Origin: Haplosporangium gracile
Taxonomy: Eukaryota; Mortierellomycota; Mortierellomycetes; Mortierellales; Mortierellaceae
NCBI GenBank assembly: GCA_015499985.1
Contig: JAAAUF010000231.1
Coordinates: 1 to 42,979, forward strand
Length of the DNA: 42,979 nucleotides
Reading direction: 5' to 3'
This document shows positions 9,472 through 20,288 of the stretch, one piece after another. Each line of letters starts with the position of its first letter. Within the stretch, counting starts at the first letter, position 1. The position numbers were made by a program, and so were the translations under genes. The notes beneath the pieces were generated by a model that saw nothing but the letters and a program-made list of their open reading frames with translations, was not told where the DNA came from and made no database searches.

Positions 9472-11599
9472 AAGGGGGAGCGACAAAAAACACAAAGAAA
9501 AGAAAGTTCATACCATGGGCTTACCCATCAAACCGCAAAAGGCAATGAGCACTTTACTCTTCTGCTTCAATGTCGCTCTCTCCATTTCTCCTCACTTTCA
9601 GTATTTGATGCAACATCCGGGACATGAAAAAAATAAAAAGTATATGAAGAGAATACGCGCTCACTCAATGTTCGGTTAGCCATCCCGGCATTTCATACCC
9701 GCCACAATAAACAATCATCAACAATGAAACCAGGAAACAACACAACATTTTCCACAGAACGCGCAAAAAGAATACTATTCGCTCGAGTTTGTCCAACTTT
9801 GGGGGCGTTCCTTGTGCACACTGGTGTCATCAAAATAAAGACATGCACCTCCTTTTTTTCCTTCCTCCAAGAGGAGAACTAGACTGAAGATGGAAAGAGG
9901 CAGTGAAAAGAGACACTTAGAAAGAGCAGTTGGGCTGTTGTTTTTTCTTGTTTTTGTGCAGGTTCTGTCCAGTCATAAGGAGGAAAGGTGGACAAGAAGT
10001 GTCCATCTGTCCCTTAAATGTGCATGTGTACATAAAACCTGTCAAAGCGAAGCCAGAACGTATCATTTTCGACCATTTTTTCTCTTGAGCAAAAAAAATA
10101 AATAAATAATGTCGGACACAGAAAATACAGAGACACACATACGACTTTCCTGGGAAATTAGGTTCAGAGATGATATGCAGAGTCTGGATGCACACTAACG
10201 TGGTTTGTTTGTTGTGTCTGCCTTTTTCTTTCGTTCCTTGCCTTAACTATTGCTGTTTTGAATTTGGGCTGTTCTTCTTTTTGGAAGATTGCGCGCTCAA
10301 GAGAGGGAGAAGAAAACAAGAAAGAGAAAAGACAGGGAGAAGGCCGTGTTGGGAACTGAGCGGACCAATCCAGACCATTGAAAAAAAATAAATACGTATA
10401 GAAAAAAAAAAAAAGAGTTTTGGATTATCCTCATGACCACAAACAGGGTGCTTTTTAAAAGCTTCTTCATTCCCATTGGAAGAGAATGAAAGAGCGGAAT
10501 GGTTGGATAGGTAAAGTAGATTGAGTGAGTAGAGCTGGAAGAGTAACGATGCGGGTGGAAAGAGGGCGGTAAATGTTTAAAGCCGATGGGTTGGGAACTG
10601 TGATGTGGACTTGCTAAATGACTGTCAAGGACGAACAACAGCGTAAAACAAAACAAAGTGAGCACAGAGATGAGCTTTCTCCCTTGTATTCTGTTTTCTT
10701 GCGAAAAAAAATGGGAGTTCCCTGTCGACCCTTACCTTAATCTTTCCCCGTGTACTGTTTCCTCTCATGGCAATTGAGTTTACCTTGAAAATCGACACAT
10801 CTGCAGGCTTTTTGGACTGGCGTTTTTATATGTCTTGTTTAGCATGTCTTTTATCTTTATGTTTAAATTTAGGCGTTCTCCTATCTGTTTCTTCACTCCA
10901 TCCCTTCATGGCAACACGGGCAGCTGAAAAAAAAAAGATTGTGTTCTAGCGACATGGTCGAATTTTGCTTCTTACTTAAAAAAGAGCGCCTCCACCCCTC
11001 TCCGCCATCTTGTGCGTCCATACTACATGCACTATATGACGCCTCATGTCGATTTGTGTACCGTATTCTCCTTCCGTCGTTCTGTTGTTTGCTATAGTGC
11101 TCCTCTTGATTATTCTTTTTCACTGCCACCTTTTCATTTCATTCATCATTCTCACCTTAAAATTTCCAACTAGTGACGAAAGAGTAACACAAACAAAAAA
11201 AAAATTTCTTGACCAATTCATCGTCTTGACTTTTCCTCTGGAAAGTTCGAAAGAATAGCCGAAAAATGAGGAGTAAGTGGGCGGTGCAAGTTGAATAGTG
11301 CAGTCCTTTGTTGTGTTTCCCGTTGGGTAGCAGTAGCACGCCTATAGTCCACTGCAGAATCTTGTTCGTTGTCTTGGCGAAACACTTTTAAAACGGATAG
11401 TTTCTGTCGAAAGGTGGCTAAGAATGTTTATGGGTTTGCGATGTATACGGAGTGTGGCGTAATTCTTTAACTGCGAAAGAAAGAGCACCTCGTCGTCTTA
11501 ACCTAAAGTGGGCGGAAAGTCATTCTTGTCTTCATAGAAAGCGGCATTCGCTTCCTTATAAGCGCCTTCAGTTAACGATGCGATTTTTATATTGTAATA

Positions 11600-11884
11600 T
11601 TAGGCGGCTCGTTGAGCATCGAGAATGCAGGTTGACGACGCTGAAGATACCGCAGATGGCGGTACGAACACAAAGTGGGGGCGCTTGCTGATCGCATGCC
11701 TAATTGTATTCGCCCAACTTTTTTCAAATGTGGTCCTGCGGGGTAATCGGCCAGCGTTTTCTGTTGTTCTCGGTTGCGTGGGTTTTGGCAGATATGAGGG
11801 GTATGGGGGGATTGTGGCGACGAGGGTGACAGTGACGATGACGGTGAGGACCGTTACAAGGGTAGCGAAATAAATCAGCTTCAT
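11600..11884 (-). CDS. Possible small secreted peptide precursor (hypothetical)
   Basis: An ORF of 94 codons starts in a good context (AACAAATGAAG) after a leader with CAGCAG/CCAACC runs. Residues 1-24 (MKLIYFATLVTVLTVIVTVT...) look like a signal peptide or membrane anchor. The rest is basic and proline-rich, with dibasic sites PRR and SKR and a single Cys near the end. I recognise no family. It could equally be a chance ORF: the valine/threonine-rich start comes from an imperfect GTGACN repeat in the DNA. No TATA box or intron supports it clearly. Confidence 0.33.
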   Translation of the reverse strand: MKLIYFATLVTVLTVIVTVTLVATIPPYPSYLPKPTQPRTTENAGRLPRRTTFEKSWANTIRHAISKRPHFVFVPPSAVSSASSTCILDAQRAA

Positions 11885-13071
11885 TTGTTAATAGTTGAGT
11901 GGTCAAATGGTGAGTTATTCATAAGATGGTTAGTTGGTTGGCTGCTGGCTGCTGCTGTTGCTGAAGAGAAAGAAGCGGAAAAAAATAGAATACTTTGCTC
12001 CCCATCTATTTAATTGTCAAAGGTCTTACATCCCAGCGTTACATGATCGAGCAGAAACAAACGACGTTACTGCCGCGACCCGTCGATTTTCCTCCTTAGA
12101 ATTCCCACCAATATCCATCTATTTCTCTCCTTCCCTTCACCTCTGTGCATGTGCACCCTTGTCAATTCTACACTTACTGCCTGCCTGTCGCAAAAACAAG
12201 AAGAGAGGGATGAGGAGATAGATGGACGCAAATCTGAGAGGTTATTCAAAGCACACGCGCAGAGAAAAGATGTGCGGTTTTCTGAAGCACTAAAAGATGA
12301 TACTGCTTCAGAAAGTGTCCACCCACCTGCCTTGTAGACGCGTGTTTTTCGACACCTCAAGGCTTGATTGCGCCCGCCTGCCATAAATCACGGCTTCTCC
12401 GTTTTGTATCACGCCCATTTGAAATAAATCATATGTATGAGAGAATACGCTACACTCTTTTACCTATTATTTCTTTTGTGGTGACTTGTGAAGTACGTCT
12501 AACCCGGTCGCCCCAGTCGAAAGACGCACTCCAGGCTGCTAAAACTTCTACGGAAATTCTCAAAACGTAAAAAAAAATTAGGGAATTATAATATAATAAA
12601 ACCTCTGTCTGTGCTCTCATTCAAACGCACGCGCTTTGACTGCGCGATTGCATTCCCTGTTCGATAGCCTCCGACGGCGACCTCTGAGAAAAGCCTCATT
12701 TGTTGCCTCATTTACTTGTGTAAAAAATCAGATAAGCTGACAACAACGCAGTTGGGGTACTGATTTACTTGAGAACTCACCACTTCTTTAATCTCATCAG
12801 CAAGAAAGCATCATGCACTATTTAGCTCGACGCTGCATATAAAAACTCCTTCTTCACCCAATGGTACGCCGCTGAGCTTACCAACAGCCCGCTGTTTATG
12901 TAACCTGGAGCACGCATTCCTCATCTTGTGTTAATTTTGGTTTCCCCCTCACTTCTTGCTCACACACAGGATTGATAATACAAGGCGAAGCAAATATTGC
13001 GCCCGCGGTGTTTATTTTTATTCTTTAAGCAGTCTGATTCAGTGCGCAAACAGAAAGCAAGCTGGGCACAC
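11885..13071. other. Intergenic region downstream of XPD
   Basis: These 1.2 kb contain no domain-bearing ORF on either strand. The stretch must hold the XPD 3' UTR (near 13000-13071) and, if the small peptide gene is real, its promoter. A TATA-like GCATATAAAAAC lies at about 12835, but the only ATG after it opens a five-codon frame. Confidence 0.5.
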
Positions 13072-16000
13072 TTAATCCACCTCCATGTAAACGTCTCCGG
13101 AAGCGCGAGCCTGCATCATGCGTTGCGCCTCGGCAGCACCATACTGCTGCTGAAGCTGCTGGTGCACACCGCCAACGCGTTCCAGCTTCTCCTTCTGCGC
13201 CTTCTGTCGCGCAAGGACGTCGTCCAAAGTCCATAGACTGACACCCAGCTGCGCTTGAGTCTCCAAAGGTTGTGCCATCGATCTCAAAAACTTTTTCGCG
13301 ATCGCGATGCCCATATCCGTCGACAGGTTAACACTGGTGTCGGTGATGTACTGATTAATCCACTTTGGCAACTTGGATCGCTTGTCCTGTCGTGCATATC
13401 GCCGGTCCGCAAACACCATTAGTCCATAGTCTGTCTTTCCTCTTAGGACACGCCCCAAACACTGAGCAGCGTGTCGAAGAGCATCGAATGTCAAAAAATC
13501 GTTCTCGCGGACTCGATGCTCGTCTCGAAGAAACTCCAGACGTGCCTTCAGGATCCTCGACTCGGTGTACTGGTAAGGGATACCAAACATCACGACAGCA
13601 CGTCCATAGTGGTGATCGAAATCAATTCCTTCAGACACCTTTCCACGAGCGACGGCCAAAAGAATCGCGCCTCGACCGTTCTCGCACGCTCGCCGATAGT
13701 TGTCCAATGCAATCGATGTCTCTGCCGAATCTGGTGTCTCGACGAAAATCAATTTTGTTTTCCAAGCCTCCGTCAGAATACCCTATAGCACATAAGACAA
13801 TGTAAGTACGGTAGTCCGTGATATGTAAACGTGCATCTGCATACGCAAAAAAAGTAAAATTTTCAACATACCATCTCATGCCACATGGCGATGATGCTCT
13901 CCATGTACAAATAACTGGGGAAGAAGGCCACGATGCCGTCTGGAACAACCTTGCCAAACTCAATGAGGATGTTACCAAAGTTACGAACTACCGCAGGATC
14001 ATTGCGGACCTCAAACTTGGACGAGATAGCGACCTGATCCGATCCTCTTGTAATGACCATGGGCAAGAAACAGTTCCTGGTAAGGGTCATAGGATAACTC
14101 TCTTGCACAGTCGCCTTAAAGTCCAGGATCTTGGGATACATGTCCAGAGGCGACAGTGTTCCTGAAGTGATAATGACAGACGAGAACCGCTCAAATACTG
14201 GCTTGATCGCGATCGAGGCATCCAGACAAGCGAATCGTAGAATTGGGTTTGGCACCGTGGCGTTCTCGCTCTCATAGGGTTCGAGGACCAGCATGAAGCC
14301 CTTGTCGTATGTTGCTGCAAGTGTGGCCAATGCAGCCACCTTCTGAAGAGAAGACAAGTCATCTAAGTTGTTAAGCTCCAGTGTACGGGTCAAAAGCGAC
14401 AGTCGCTCAGCACAGAACTGCAATGGTTTCCGCTCGATAAAGGTGATCTCCTTCAAGTGCCGCAGAAATGATGACGGAGTCTCTGCCGTGACGTTCAGCA
14501 CTCTCAGTCTGGTCTTGAGATACTCGTTGAACCGCTTCAGGAACGCAACGAAATGCTCCGCCTTGCGAATGTTTCCTGGAACTGCCTCATGCAAAAGGTC
14601 ATCTGGTAGAGCTGGGTTAGCCATGATACTCTCCTCGTCTCGGGCTGCTAGTGTGTCCTGTAGTCCTTGTACCAGCTTCTCGTATTCGTTTTTCAACTTT
14701 TCGGATCCCTGCTGCTTCATCTGCTCGATCCTTTCCGAGAGTTGGGAGATACTCTTTGAACTCGCCTCTAGTGTCGGCCGCATGATATCCAGACTCAGCG
14801 AGTCAATACAGACGTTATCTACATCGATAGGGAGCGCAATGCTATAAGTTAGTTCTCTAGCTTAATTATATGATCAGTTCTCATCAAACGAGGTTATCAA
14901 CAAAATGACGAGAAGCCGTACCAATGTTATGTGCCTCATCAAAGATAACGATTGAATCTTTCGATAACTCCTTTGAGATCAGATCGGCAATCTTAGGGTC
15001 GAGCATGTAATGGTACGAGTAGATGATGACGTTGGCGTGTGCAAGCTAGAAAAGTCATCACAAGATGAGATATGTCAGCATGTGTGTGATATTAATGAAA
15101 GTGCGGATGAAATTAAAATGGCGCGTGGTGCTTACCAAACGGCGAGCCATGTAGTATGGACAGGTTTTCTTGGCTTTTCCAAGTTCCTTGACGTCGTCCA
15201 GTGTGTAGATCGCGTCTGGGACAAACTCTCGAACATCACCTCGCTCCAACTCTTCGTAGAACGAGCATGTTTCGATGTCCTGTCCTGCCTGCGCTGCCTC
15301 CCGAATCCATGGTGCCGTCAGGTTATGACAGCGAGCATCGACGACCTTGCCCTTCTTTTCTTTGCTGACTGAGGGATGTAGACACAGGTTGCGACGACTT
15401 GTCAGTCCGAGTCCCAATATCGTCTCGTTCAATCCGCAGCTCTTTCGATACTCGACAAGACGCTTCAACTCTGCCAGTGCTTTTTCGATCTCGGGCACAG
15501 TACGTGAGCAGTAAATAAGCTTGCGCTTTTCGGGATAGTGCTACTTTTTAAGAATGCAAAGAGATGCGAGGCTGGTTTTTAGCCTTTTTTGTCATACGGT
15601 GTTCGTTGTTTGAGCAAACGATGTGATTTTGGTGGCGTTACTGTCCAATTTTTGTAGAAAAAAGTGGGAGGGAATAATCCGGCTGTCTACCTGTTGGTAT
15701 GAGACGATGAGGGACAGAAGGGAAACTGTCTTTCCAGTTCCTGAAGGCATCTCTAATACACCGTGGCCCTAAGTCCAAGGAAAGTTGTATTGTGTTAGTT
15801 CAAGCGGCATACAACACACTTGTGGTGATCGATTGGCTGTCTTAAGCAGGCAGCAGGTAGTCCGCACTAACTTACCTGGGCATCCAGAGTCTGTTTGAGC
15901 GAGCACATGTAAGCATATTGCTCTGGATAGATCCTGTCGTACGGGAAATAGACCGGAAGGTCATCGATATGGAACCTATGAAGAGAAAAGGCAATACAAA

Positions 16001-16086
16001 GTACAGGTGTGTGAGTAAGCGCGCAATGGTCGCCATGAACCCAAACATGTTCAATCTGGTTGTGGCTGTTGTGTTTCTTACAGCAT
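13072..16086 (-). CDS. RAD3: TFIIH 5'-3' DNA helicase XPD/Rad3 (ERCC2)
   Basis: There are seven exons (minus order): 16086-16082, 15975-15876, 15768-15691, 15540-15136, 15045-14922, 14818-13872 and 13782-13072. They give 789 residues (yeast Rad3 778). The chain starts [22 protein letters not shown], as in all XPD proteins. Walker A is MPSGTGKT with Lys48, and the DEAH box is at 232-235. The four Fe-S ligands are Cys114, Cys132, Cys153 and Cys188. The Arch domain and helicase domain 2 follow ([44 protein letters not shown]). It unwinds DNA around lesions in nucleotide-excision repair and bridges the CAK kinase to core TFIIH. The first coding exon is only ATGCT, with donor GTAAGA. It is supported by the phase-2 join that yields the conserved MxFxIDDLPV start. 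The acidic C-terminus (VYMEVD) resembles other fungal Rad3 tails. All key catalytic residues are intact. Confidence 0.96.
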
Positions 16087-16685
16087 GGTGAAAAGAGGTG
16101 GTTTGTTGAATTGTGGTACTGAGTTGCTGTTGTTGATGTGTGTTTTATTCTTTGAATGTCAGAAACAGAGTGCACTTTGGCAGAAGATACATCAAAGAAA
16201 AGAATGAGTAAAGACAAGAAGCGAACAGAGAGGCAAGATTCATTTGCCCTTTTTATGGTTCCTGTTGGGCTTCTTTTTCTCAGCTTGTTCTCAAGCTGGA
16301 GGCGCACATAGCAGTCACTCACGGTCGATGTCATCACCCTTAACTGTGTGGGTACGCCCAATAACCTTGCAACCCTTTTCCTTTTCGTTCTTTCTTCTTT
16401 CCCACCTTCACTCCTCACACCCACCTTCCTTTTTTTTGTTCTCGTTTTCTTGTGTTCCAATTACCCCTTCAACCCCCTTCTCTCACATCAGCAACAAAAA
16501 AGCTCAACACCACTCTGCTCACCCTCACCCAACTCTCGACCACCCTCTCTTATCTTGCTTGCTCCACCCCTCATACCTCTCCGTCCACCAACGCTTTGAC
16601 TGCACAAGGCTCAGGAACGAAACGCGTCTCCTCTCTTTTCACATTTCGCCCACACAACATAAACACACACACATACCCGCAAACT
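16087..16685. promoter_or_regulatory. Shared divergent promoter of XPD and the Taf14-like gene
   Basis: These 599 bases lie between two outward-facing start codons. The right half (about 16370-16680) is strongly pyrimidine-rich on the plus strand, ending in ACACACAC-type runs just before the ATG, as seen before several genes here. There is no clear TATA box. Low-complexity ORFs in this tract are not genes. Confidence 0.55.
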
Positions 16686-18482
16686 ATGCCACAGGTATGT
16701 TCAAACTTGCTTTTTATTCACATACACATGCTCGCAACAAATAAACGCGCACACTCACCCTCAACAAAACAAGGCTCCCATTGGACCCATCGAGCAAGCC
16801 CAGACACACTCAGGCACATGCTGCCCATAGAGAACAAGAGTCACAGGACGACGACGACGACGATGACCTCATCAGATACTCCTCCCCTGAGAACCCCCTT
16901 TTTACCCCATCTACAACTTTAATTTCCACCTCTCGCGCTTTCCTTTCCTACTTGCTCACCTCCTTGTTCTCAATTACCGCTCTTTTTATTATTTTCCTTG
17001 TTTTTTCCCTACCCTTTTTTTCGCTTTTTTTCAGCTCCAGTTAATACTCAAACTCACCTATTACTTTTTGGTTGACAACTTGATAGAAAAGTATCACTAA
17101 GGAGATCAAGGTACTTAAGCAAACGCAAATAATACGTACGACCAACAGGCAGGCGCAGAGAAGGACTCGATTGGGAGACAGGAACAGTAGTGGTTTGACG
17201 TAGTTTTTTTAATTTTTGGTGGCGCTTCTTTATTTTCTGGTCTCTCGCTCACAGGTGATCACAGTCCAGCACATCGTCAAGGGACAGACACAGAATGGAT
17301 TCCCGATGCGCAAATGGAAGATATCGCTCATGGGGATCAACGCCAATGGAGAGGAAGAGTCACTACCTTATGTTGATCACGTCGAGTACATCCTGCACCA
17401 TACCTTTGAGCAGCCTCTGCGGAGTAAGTCACCACTTTTGGATTACTACCAAGTTTCGCCTCAGCGCGTTGATGAACAGGTTTCATGAACCGTCGCCATA
17501 ATGTCCCCACTTATACTAATCAGTCTTCTCGGTGGCCTTTTTTCATTCTAGATGTGACAAAGTTTCCATTTCAGCTGCAGGAAAAGGGATGGGGCGAGTT
17601 CGACATGAAGATTATGCTGCACTTTGTCGACAATGCGGACTCGCCAGCGATGCTGGATCATGACCTAAACTTTCAACAGAACCACTACGAGATCGAACAT
17701 ACTTTGGTATAGATATCTTGTACTTCTTGACCCTTTTGCATTCGGCTCAGATTGTGCTATCTTTACTTTGTTCAATCGCGTACTCACTATGATATCATGC
17801 TCTATGTGTTTTTAGTCGTTCAAGCCCGATATCAAGCCAAGTTTCTTAAAGTTGTTGAACCGACCTGTAGAGACGATATCAGATCGTGATAGCCAGATGT
17901 CCAGCAACGACAGCGGGATTGATGGAAAGGCACACAAGCGGCGAAAGGACGCGATATTGAAGGAGAAGTCAAAACGGGTTAAGGCAGACAGGAGTTCGGA
18001 CGAAGACAGTCACGGCGACAGCAGTGCTGCATCAGGAGACGACTGGGACAGTGAGGTAACATTACCGACTTATCTGAGAGGAACGACTATCAGCTCAATG
18101 GAAACGTGAGGAAGTGACTTACGCTAACTTTATGTTCTTCGTACGGGGCAATTCTGTTCTTGATAGATCAATGTACATGTGCTGGCGGAAAAGTTCCAGC
18201 TTCTGCAGGCTTCAGATCTCATCGAGGTCATTAAGATGGTCAAGGCCAATCAGACCTCAGATATGTATGTGCGGGAAGACGGTGAAGGTAATGAGCAGGC
18301 GAAACTAGTGTTTTTGTACTCCGTGTTACCCCTCTTCTGGGTTTTAAGGGAAATGTCACTAACTATTTGTTCATTTGTGTGATCATGTAATAGCGGGCGA
18401 ATACCAGATTGATTTACGGACACTGGGCGACGACCTGCTGAATCAGCTTTGGCAATTTTGCACCAAGAGACTGGAAGGTTAG
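16686..18482 (+). CDS. TAF14: YEATS-domain protein of the Taf14/AF9 type
   Basis: There are six exons: 16686-16694 (M-P-Q), 17255-17423, 17552-17706, 17816-18055, 18167-18287 and 18394-18482, giving 260 residues. Residues 4-120 form a YEATS domain (QNGFPMRKWKISL; VEYILHHTFEQPLR; FQLQEKGWGEFDM; LNFQQNHYEIEHTL). The acyl-lysine pocket is recognisable, with His51/52, Thr53-Phe54 and Trp73 in GWGEF. Taf14 also has Trp at this last site, whereas AF9 has Tyr. A Ser/Asp/Lys-rich linker with a KRRK-type basic patch follows. The C-terminal helix bundle (VLAEKFQLLQASDLIEVIKMVK, then LWQFCTKRLEG) fits the ET/ANC1-homology domain. Yeast Taf14 is shared by TFIID, TFIIF, SWI/SNF, INO80 and NuA3. The first intron (560 nt) is far longer than others here, so the nine-base first exon is the least certain part. 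It shares a promoter with XPD. Confidence 0.86.
16695..17254 (+). other. Long first intron of the Taf14-like gene
   Basis: The donor GTATGT follows the third codon, and the acceptor CTCACAG is at 17248-17254. The content is low complexity: a GAC/GAT run (about 16846-16866), then a T/C-rich stretch up to 17040. An alternative 5' exon inside this segment cannot be excluded. Confidence 0.6.
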
Positions 18483-19244
18483 TTGCACGGAGGAACAACT
18501 TGATGTGCCCGAGTTTTGGGAGGCGAAGCAGTGGCAGTCGCATTTTTACACAGCCAACACACGCCCATCAGCAGCAACCGCTCACATACCTCATCGTCCA
18601 CTTCGTGGATAATAAAGGCAGCATGGTTGTTATGGCAGACTAGCTTACTTTAGTGACTACATTAAAAAAAAGTCGATTGGAACATCATACATAGGATCAT
18701 CACCTCCCTTTGTTTGACTGTTGGCTTGCCCCAAGTATTGGCTGAGAAGATCGACAAAAAAAACATTGATGGCACGAACTGTTTGCTTTTCGCCCTCTGC
18801 CAATAGCACTAGCCAAAGTGGGATAAAGAGAAGGGAAAAGGGCTTGTGTGTCTGTGTCTCTGTGTGTGTGCGCATGTGTGTGTATCCAGGTTAATTTGAC
18901 CAGGCAAGTCTCTCGACAAAGAGAGCCAACTTTTTAAGTTTGTCGACAGCCGAAAGGAAACAAAAGTGCGGCGGGCGGTGGGCACTGCCTTCGACCCTAA
19001 AATGGCTCTAATTGCTCATGATCGCCCTTCCTTTGGCCCTCTCCTGTCCCTGCCCAAGACCCATGGCGGACAAGAGTGTACCTGCTTCTACTCTATTCCT
19101 CCTCGGCACTTTGTTTTTCTTTTCATTCCTTCCCTCTCGTCTCTTTGCCATCTTCTCTCCTCTCCTTCTTCTTTTCCTCATTCACCTTTCTTCTTCTTCC
19201 TCCACCTCTTCATCTTTACCTCATTCGCGCTCTCCACCGTCGCC
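18483..19244. other. Intergenic region between the Taf14-like gene and membrane protein 1
   Basis: It holds the 3' UTR of the YEATS gene, a TG/TC-rich microsatellite (about 18845-18885) and, from about 19085 to 19240, a pyrimidine tract immediately upstream of the next ATG. The open frame running from 18966 into the next gene translates this tract as Ser/Phe/Leu low complexity and is not taken as coding. Confidence 0.55.
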
Positions 19245-20288
19245 ATGTCAGTTCTCCTGGCGCGACTCAGGATCGGAATCACCACCTTGCTCCTCCTTGT
19301 CATAATCCTCATCACAATCTCTTGGGTCCTCAACCTCAACCAGCTCCCCTCACCTACGTTCGTCACTTTAGAAGGACTCATCATTGCCGACCACGCCCTT
19401 CTTTTCCTTATCTTTGTCTACGCCGCCGTGCCTCGGTTCCCCGCAAAAGTGCCTCGTTATGCCCGTGCTTTTATGCTCTTTGTTATGGCGGCCTACACGC
19501 TCTACTTCCATCTGAACACCCTCTCCAATGACTTTCTGATAAAGAACTTTCTTTGCGGCAGGGTAGTTGACAAGAATGCTTGTGGTGTTAGCAGTGCCAC
19601 CACGATCTTTAGCACTATCGCTGGGTTCTTGATCATGTATGAGAATGCCTTGACTCTCAAGGAGACCGATCCTAACCCGTCCATCGGAGCAGCAGTAGCA
19701 GAAGGAGCAGGAGGAGCAGGAGGAGCAGGAGGAAGACAGCCGGACCCTAATGTTGTCCCTTACCCTTTAGCGATGCAGACCCCTCCTTCCATGCAACAGA
19801 CCTATCCGCAGCAGCAGCAATTCCAGCAGCAGGGTATATACTACCCTCAGCAACAGCAACTCTATGTGCTGGCGCAGCAACAACTTCTCCAGGACGCGAC
19901 ACACAAGCTTGCGGCTCTAGGACAAGCACAACAGCAACAACAGTTTCAGCCGCAACCACTTTATCAGCTGACACCACAACAACAGCAACAACAACAATTC
20001 TACCAGCCCCTTCACCCTAGTCAACAACCATTACAACAGCAGCAGCAGAACCCCTATCCACAACAACAACAACAACAACAGACGGTGGCTGTTCAGCCTA
20101 TGGTTCCTGGATCGTTAGTCACGACAACTCCTCAGCCAGGCGGACAGGCTATTGCCCCTTACACAAGTTCCGGTGGTGCCTCGATTGCCGTCTCCCCTGT
20201 TCTTCCTGTTGGAGGGTACTCGACTCCTTCTCCCTCTGTCGGTCACCAGTCGCCCGTCCATCCTTCTCCGGTTGCTTTTTGTAATTAA
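19245..20288 (+). CDS. Four-helix (MARVEL-like) membrane protein with Gln-rich tail, copy 1
   Basis: A single exon encodes 347 residues. Four hydrophobic helices lie at about 9-29, 43-62, 73-91 and 117-136, in the order and spacing of MARVEL-type proteins. The loop between helices 3 and 4 carries a cysteine pair (Cys104 in LCGR, Cys113 in NACG), which may form a disulfide. After residue 140 the tail is predicted to be disordered: a Gly/Ala repeat (AEGAGGAGGAGG), then long Gln-Pro-Tyr stretches with poly-Q runs (about 186-285), then a Ser/Pro/Gly end. I chose the ATG at 19245 because it sits right before helix 1 and after a pyrimidine leader. The next gene (21094) has the same plan and is probably a tandem paralogue. 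The precise function is unknown; MARVEL proteins act in membrane apposition and vesicle or eisosome-type domains. Confidence 0.75.
   Translation: MSVLLARLRIGITTLLLLVIILITISWVLNLNQLPSPTFVTLEGLIIADHALLFLIFVYAAVPRFPAKVPRYARAFMLFVMAAYTLYFHLNTLSNDFLIKNFLCGRVVDKNACGVSSATTIFSTIAGFLIMYENALTLKETDPNPSIGAAVAEGAGGAGGAGGRQPDPNVVPYPLAMQTPPSMQQTYPQQQQFQQQGIYYPQQQQLYVLAQQQLLQDATHKLAALGQAQQQQQFQPQPLYQLTPQQQQQQQFYQPLHPSQQPLQQQQQNPYPQQQQQQQTVAVQPMVPGSLVTTTPQPGGQAIAPYTSSGGASIAVSPVLPVGGYSTPSPSVGHQSPVHPSPVAFCN
19799..20092 (+). repeat. CAG/CAA repeat tract encoding poly-Q
   Basis: Runs of CAG and CAA codons, interrupted by Pro, Tyr and Phe codons, encode the Gln-rich tail of membrane protein 1. The mixed CAG/CAA usage suggests selection or drift on the protein tract and not one pure repeat expansion. 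Confidence 0.8.

Larger units (their letters stand above)
9181..11599. other. Gene-poor region upstream of the Kazal gene
   Basis: Beyond the Kazal promoter I find no credible gene in about 2.3 kb. ORFs up to 122 codons are phenylalanine- or lysine-rich translations of T/A-rich DNA and show no domain or splice structure. The stretch includes a run of 16 G at 9456-9471 and several A/T homopolymers. Confidence 0.55.

Noticed and set aside
9181..9495. Longer start for the Kazal gene
   Set aside because: The extension contains the TATA box and poly-C/T sequence, begins at a non-ATG codon and would bury the signal peptide.
10297..10665. 122-codon minus-strand ORF in the gene-poor region
   Set aside because: It is Phe/Ser/His low complexity with no domain. 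The apparent hydrophobic start and end come from A/T homopolymers.
12067..12384. 105-codon minus-strand ORF
   Set aside because: It has random composition with no motif, leader or splice structure.
9500..13070. tRNA, snRNA or snoRNA genes in the gene-poor region
   Set aside because: I looked for B-box-like GGTTCGAATCC words and cloverleaf-forming stretches and found none convincing. A covariance-model scan would be decisive.
15872..16054. Alternative XPD start at the ATG within intron 1 ([12 protein letters not shown]...)
   Set aside because: This frame is different from the XPD frame across the acceptor and would replace the conserved MxFxIDDLPV start. The ATGCT exon with a GTAAGA donor restores it.
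18966..19244. N-terminal extension of membrane protein 1 from an upstream start
   Set aside because: The 93 extra codons translate a pyrimidine tract into Ser/Phe/Leu low complexity. The ATG at 19245 directly precedes helix 1 and the tract looks like a 5' leader.
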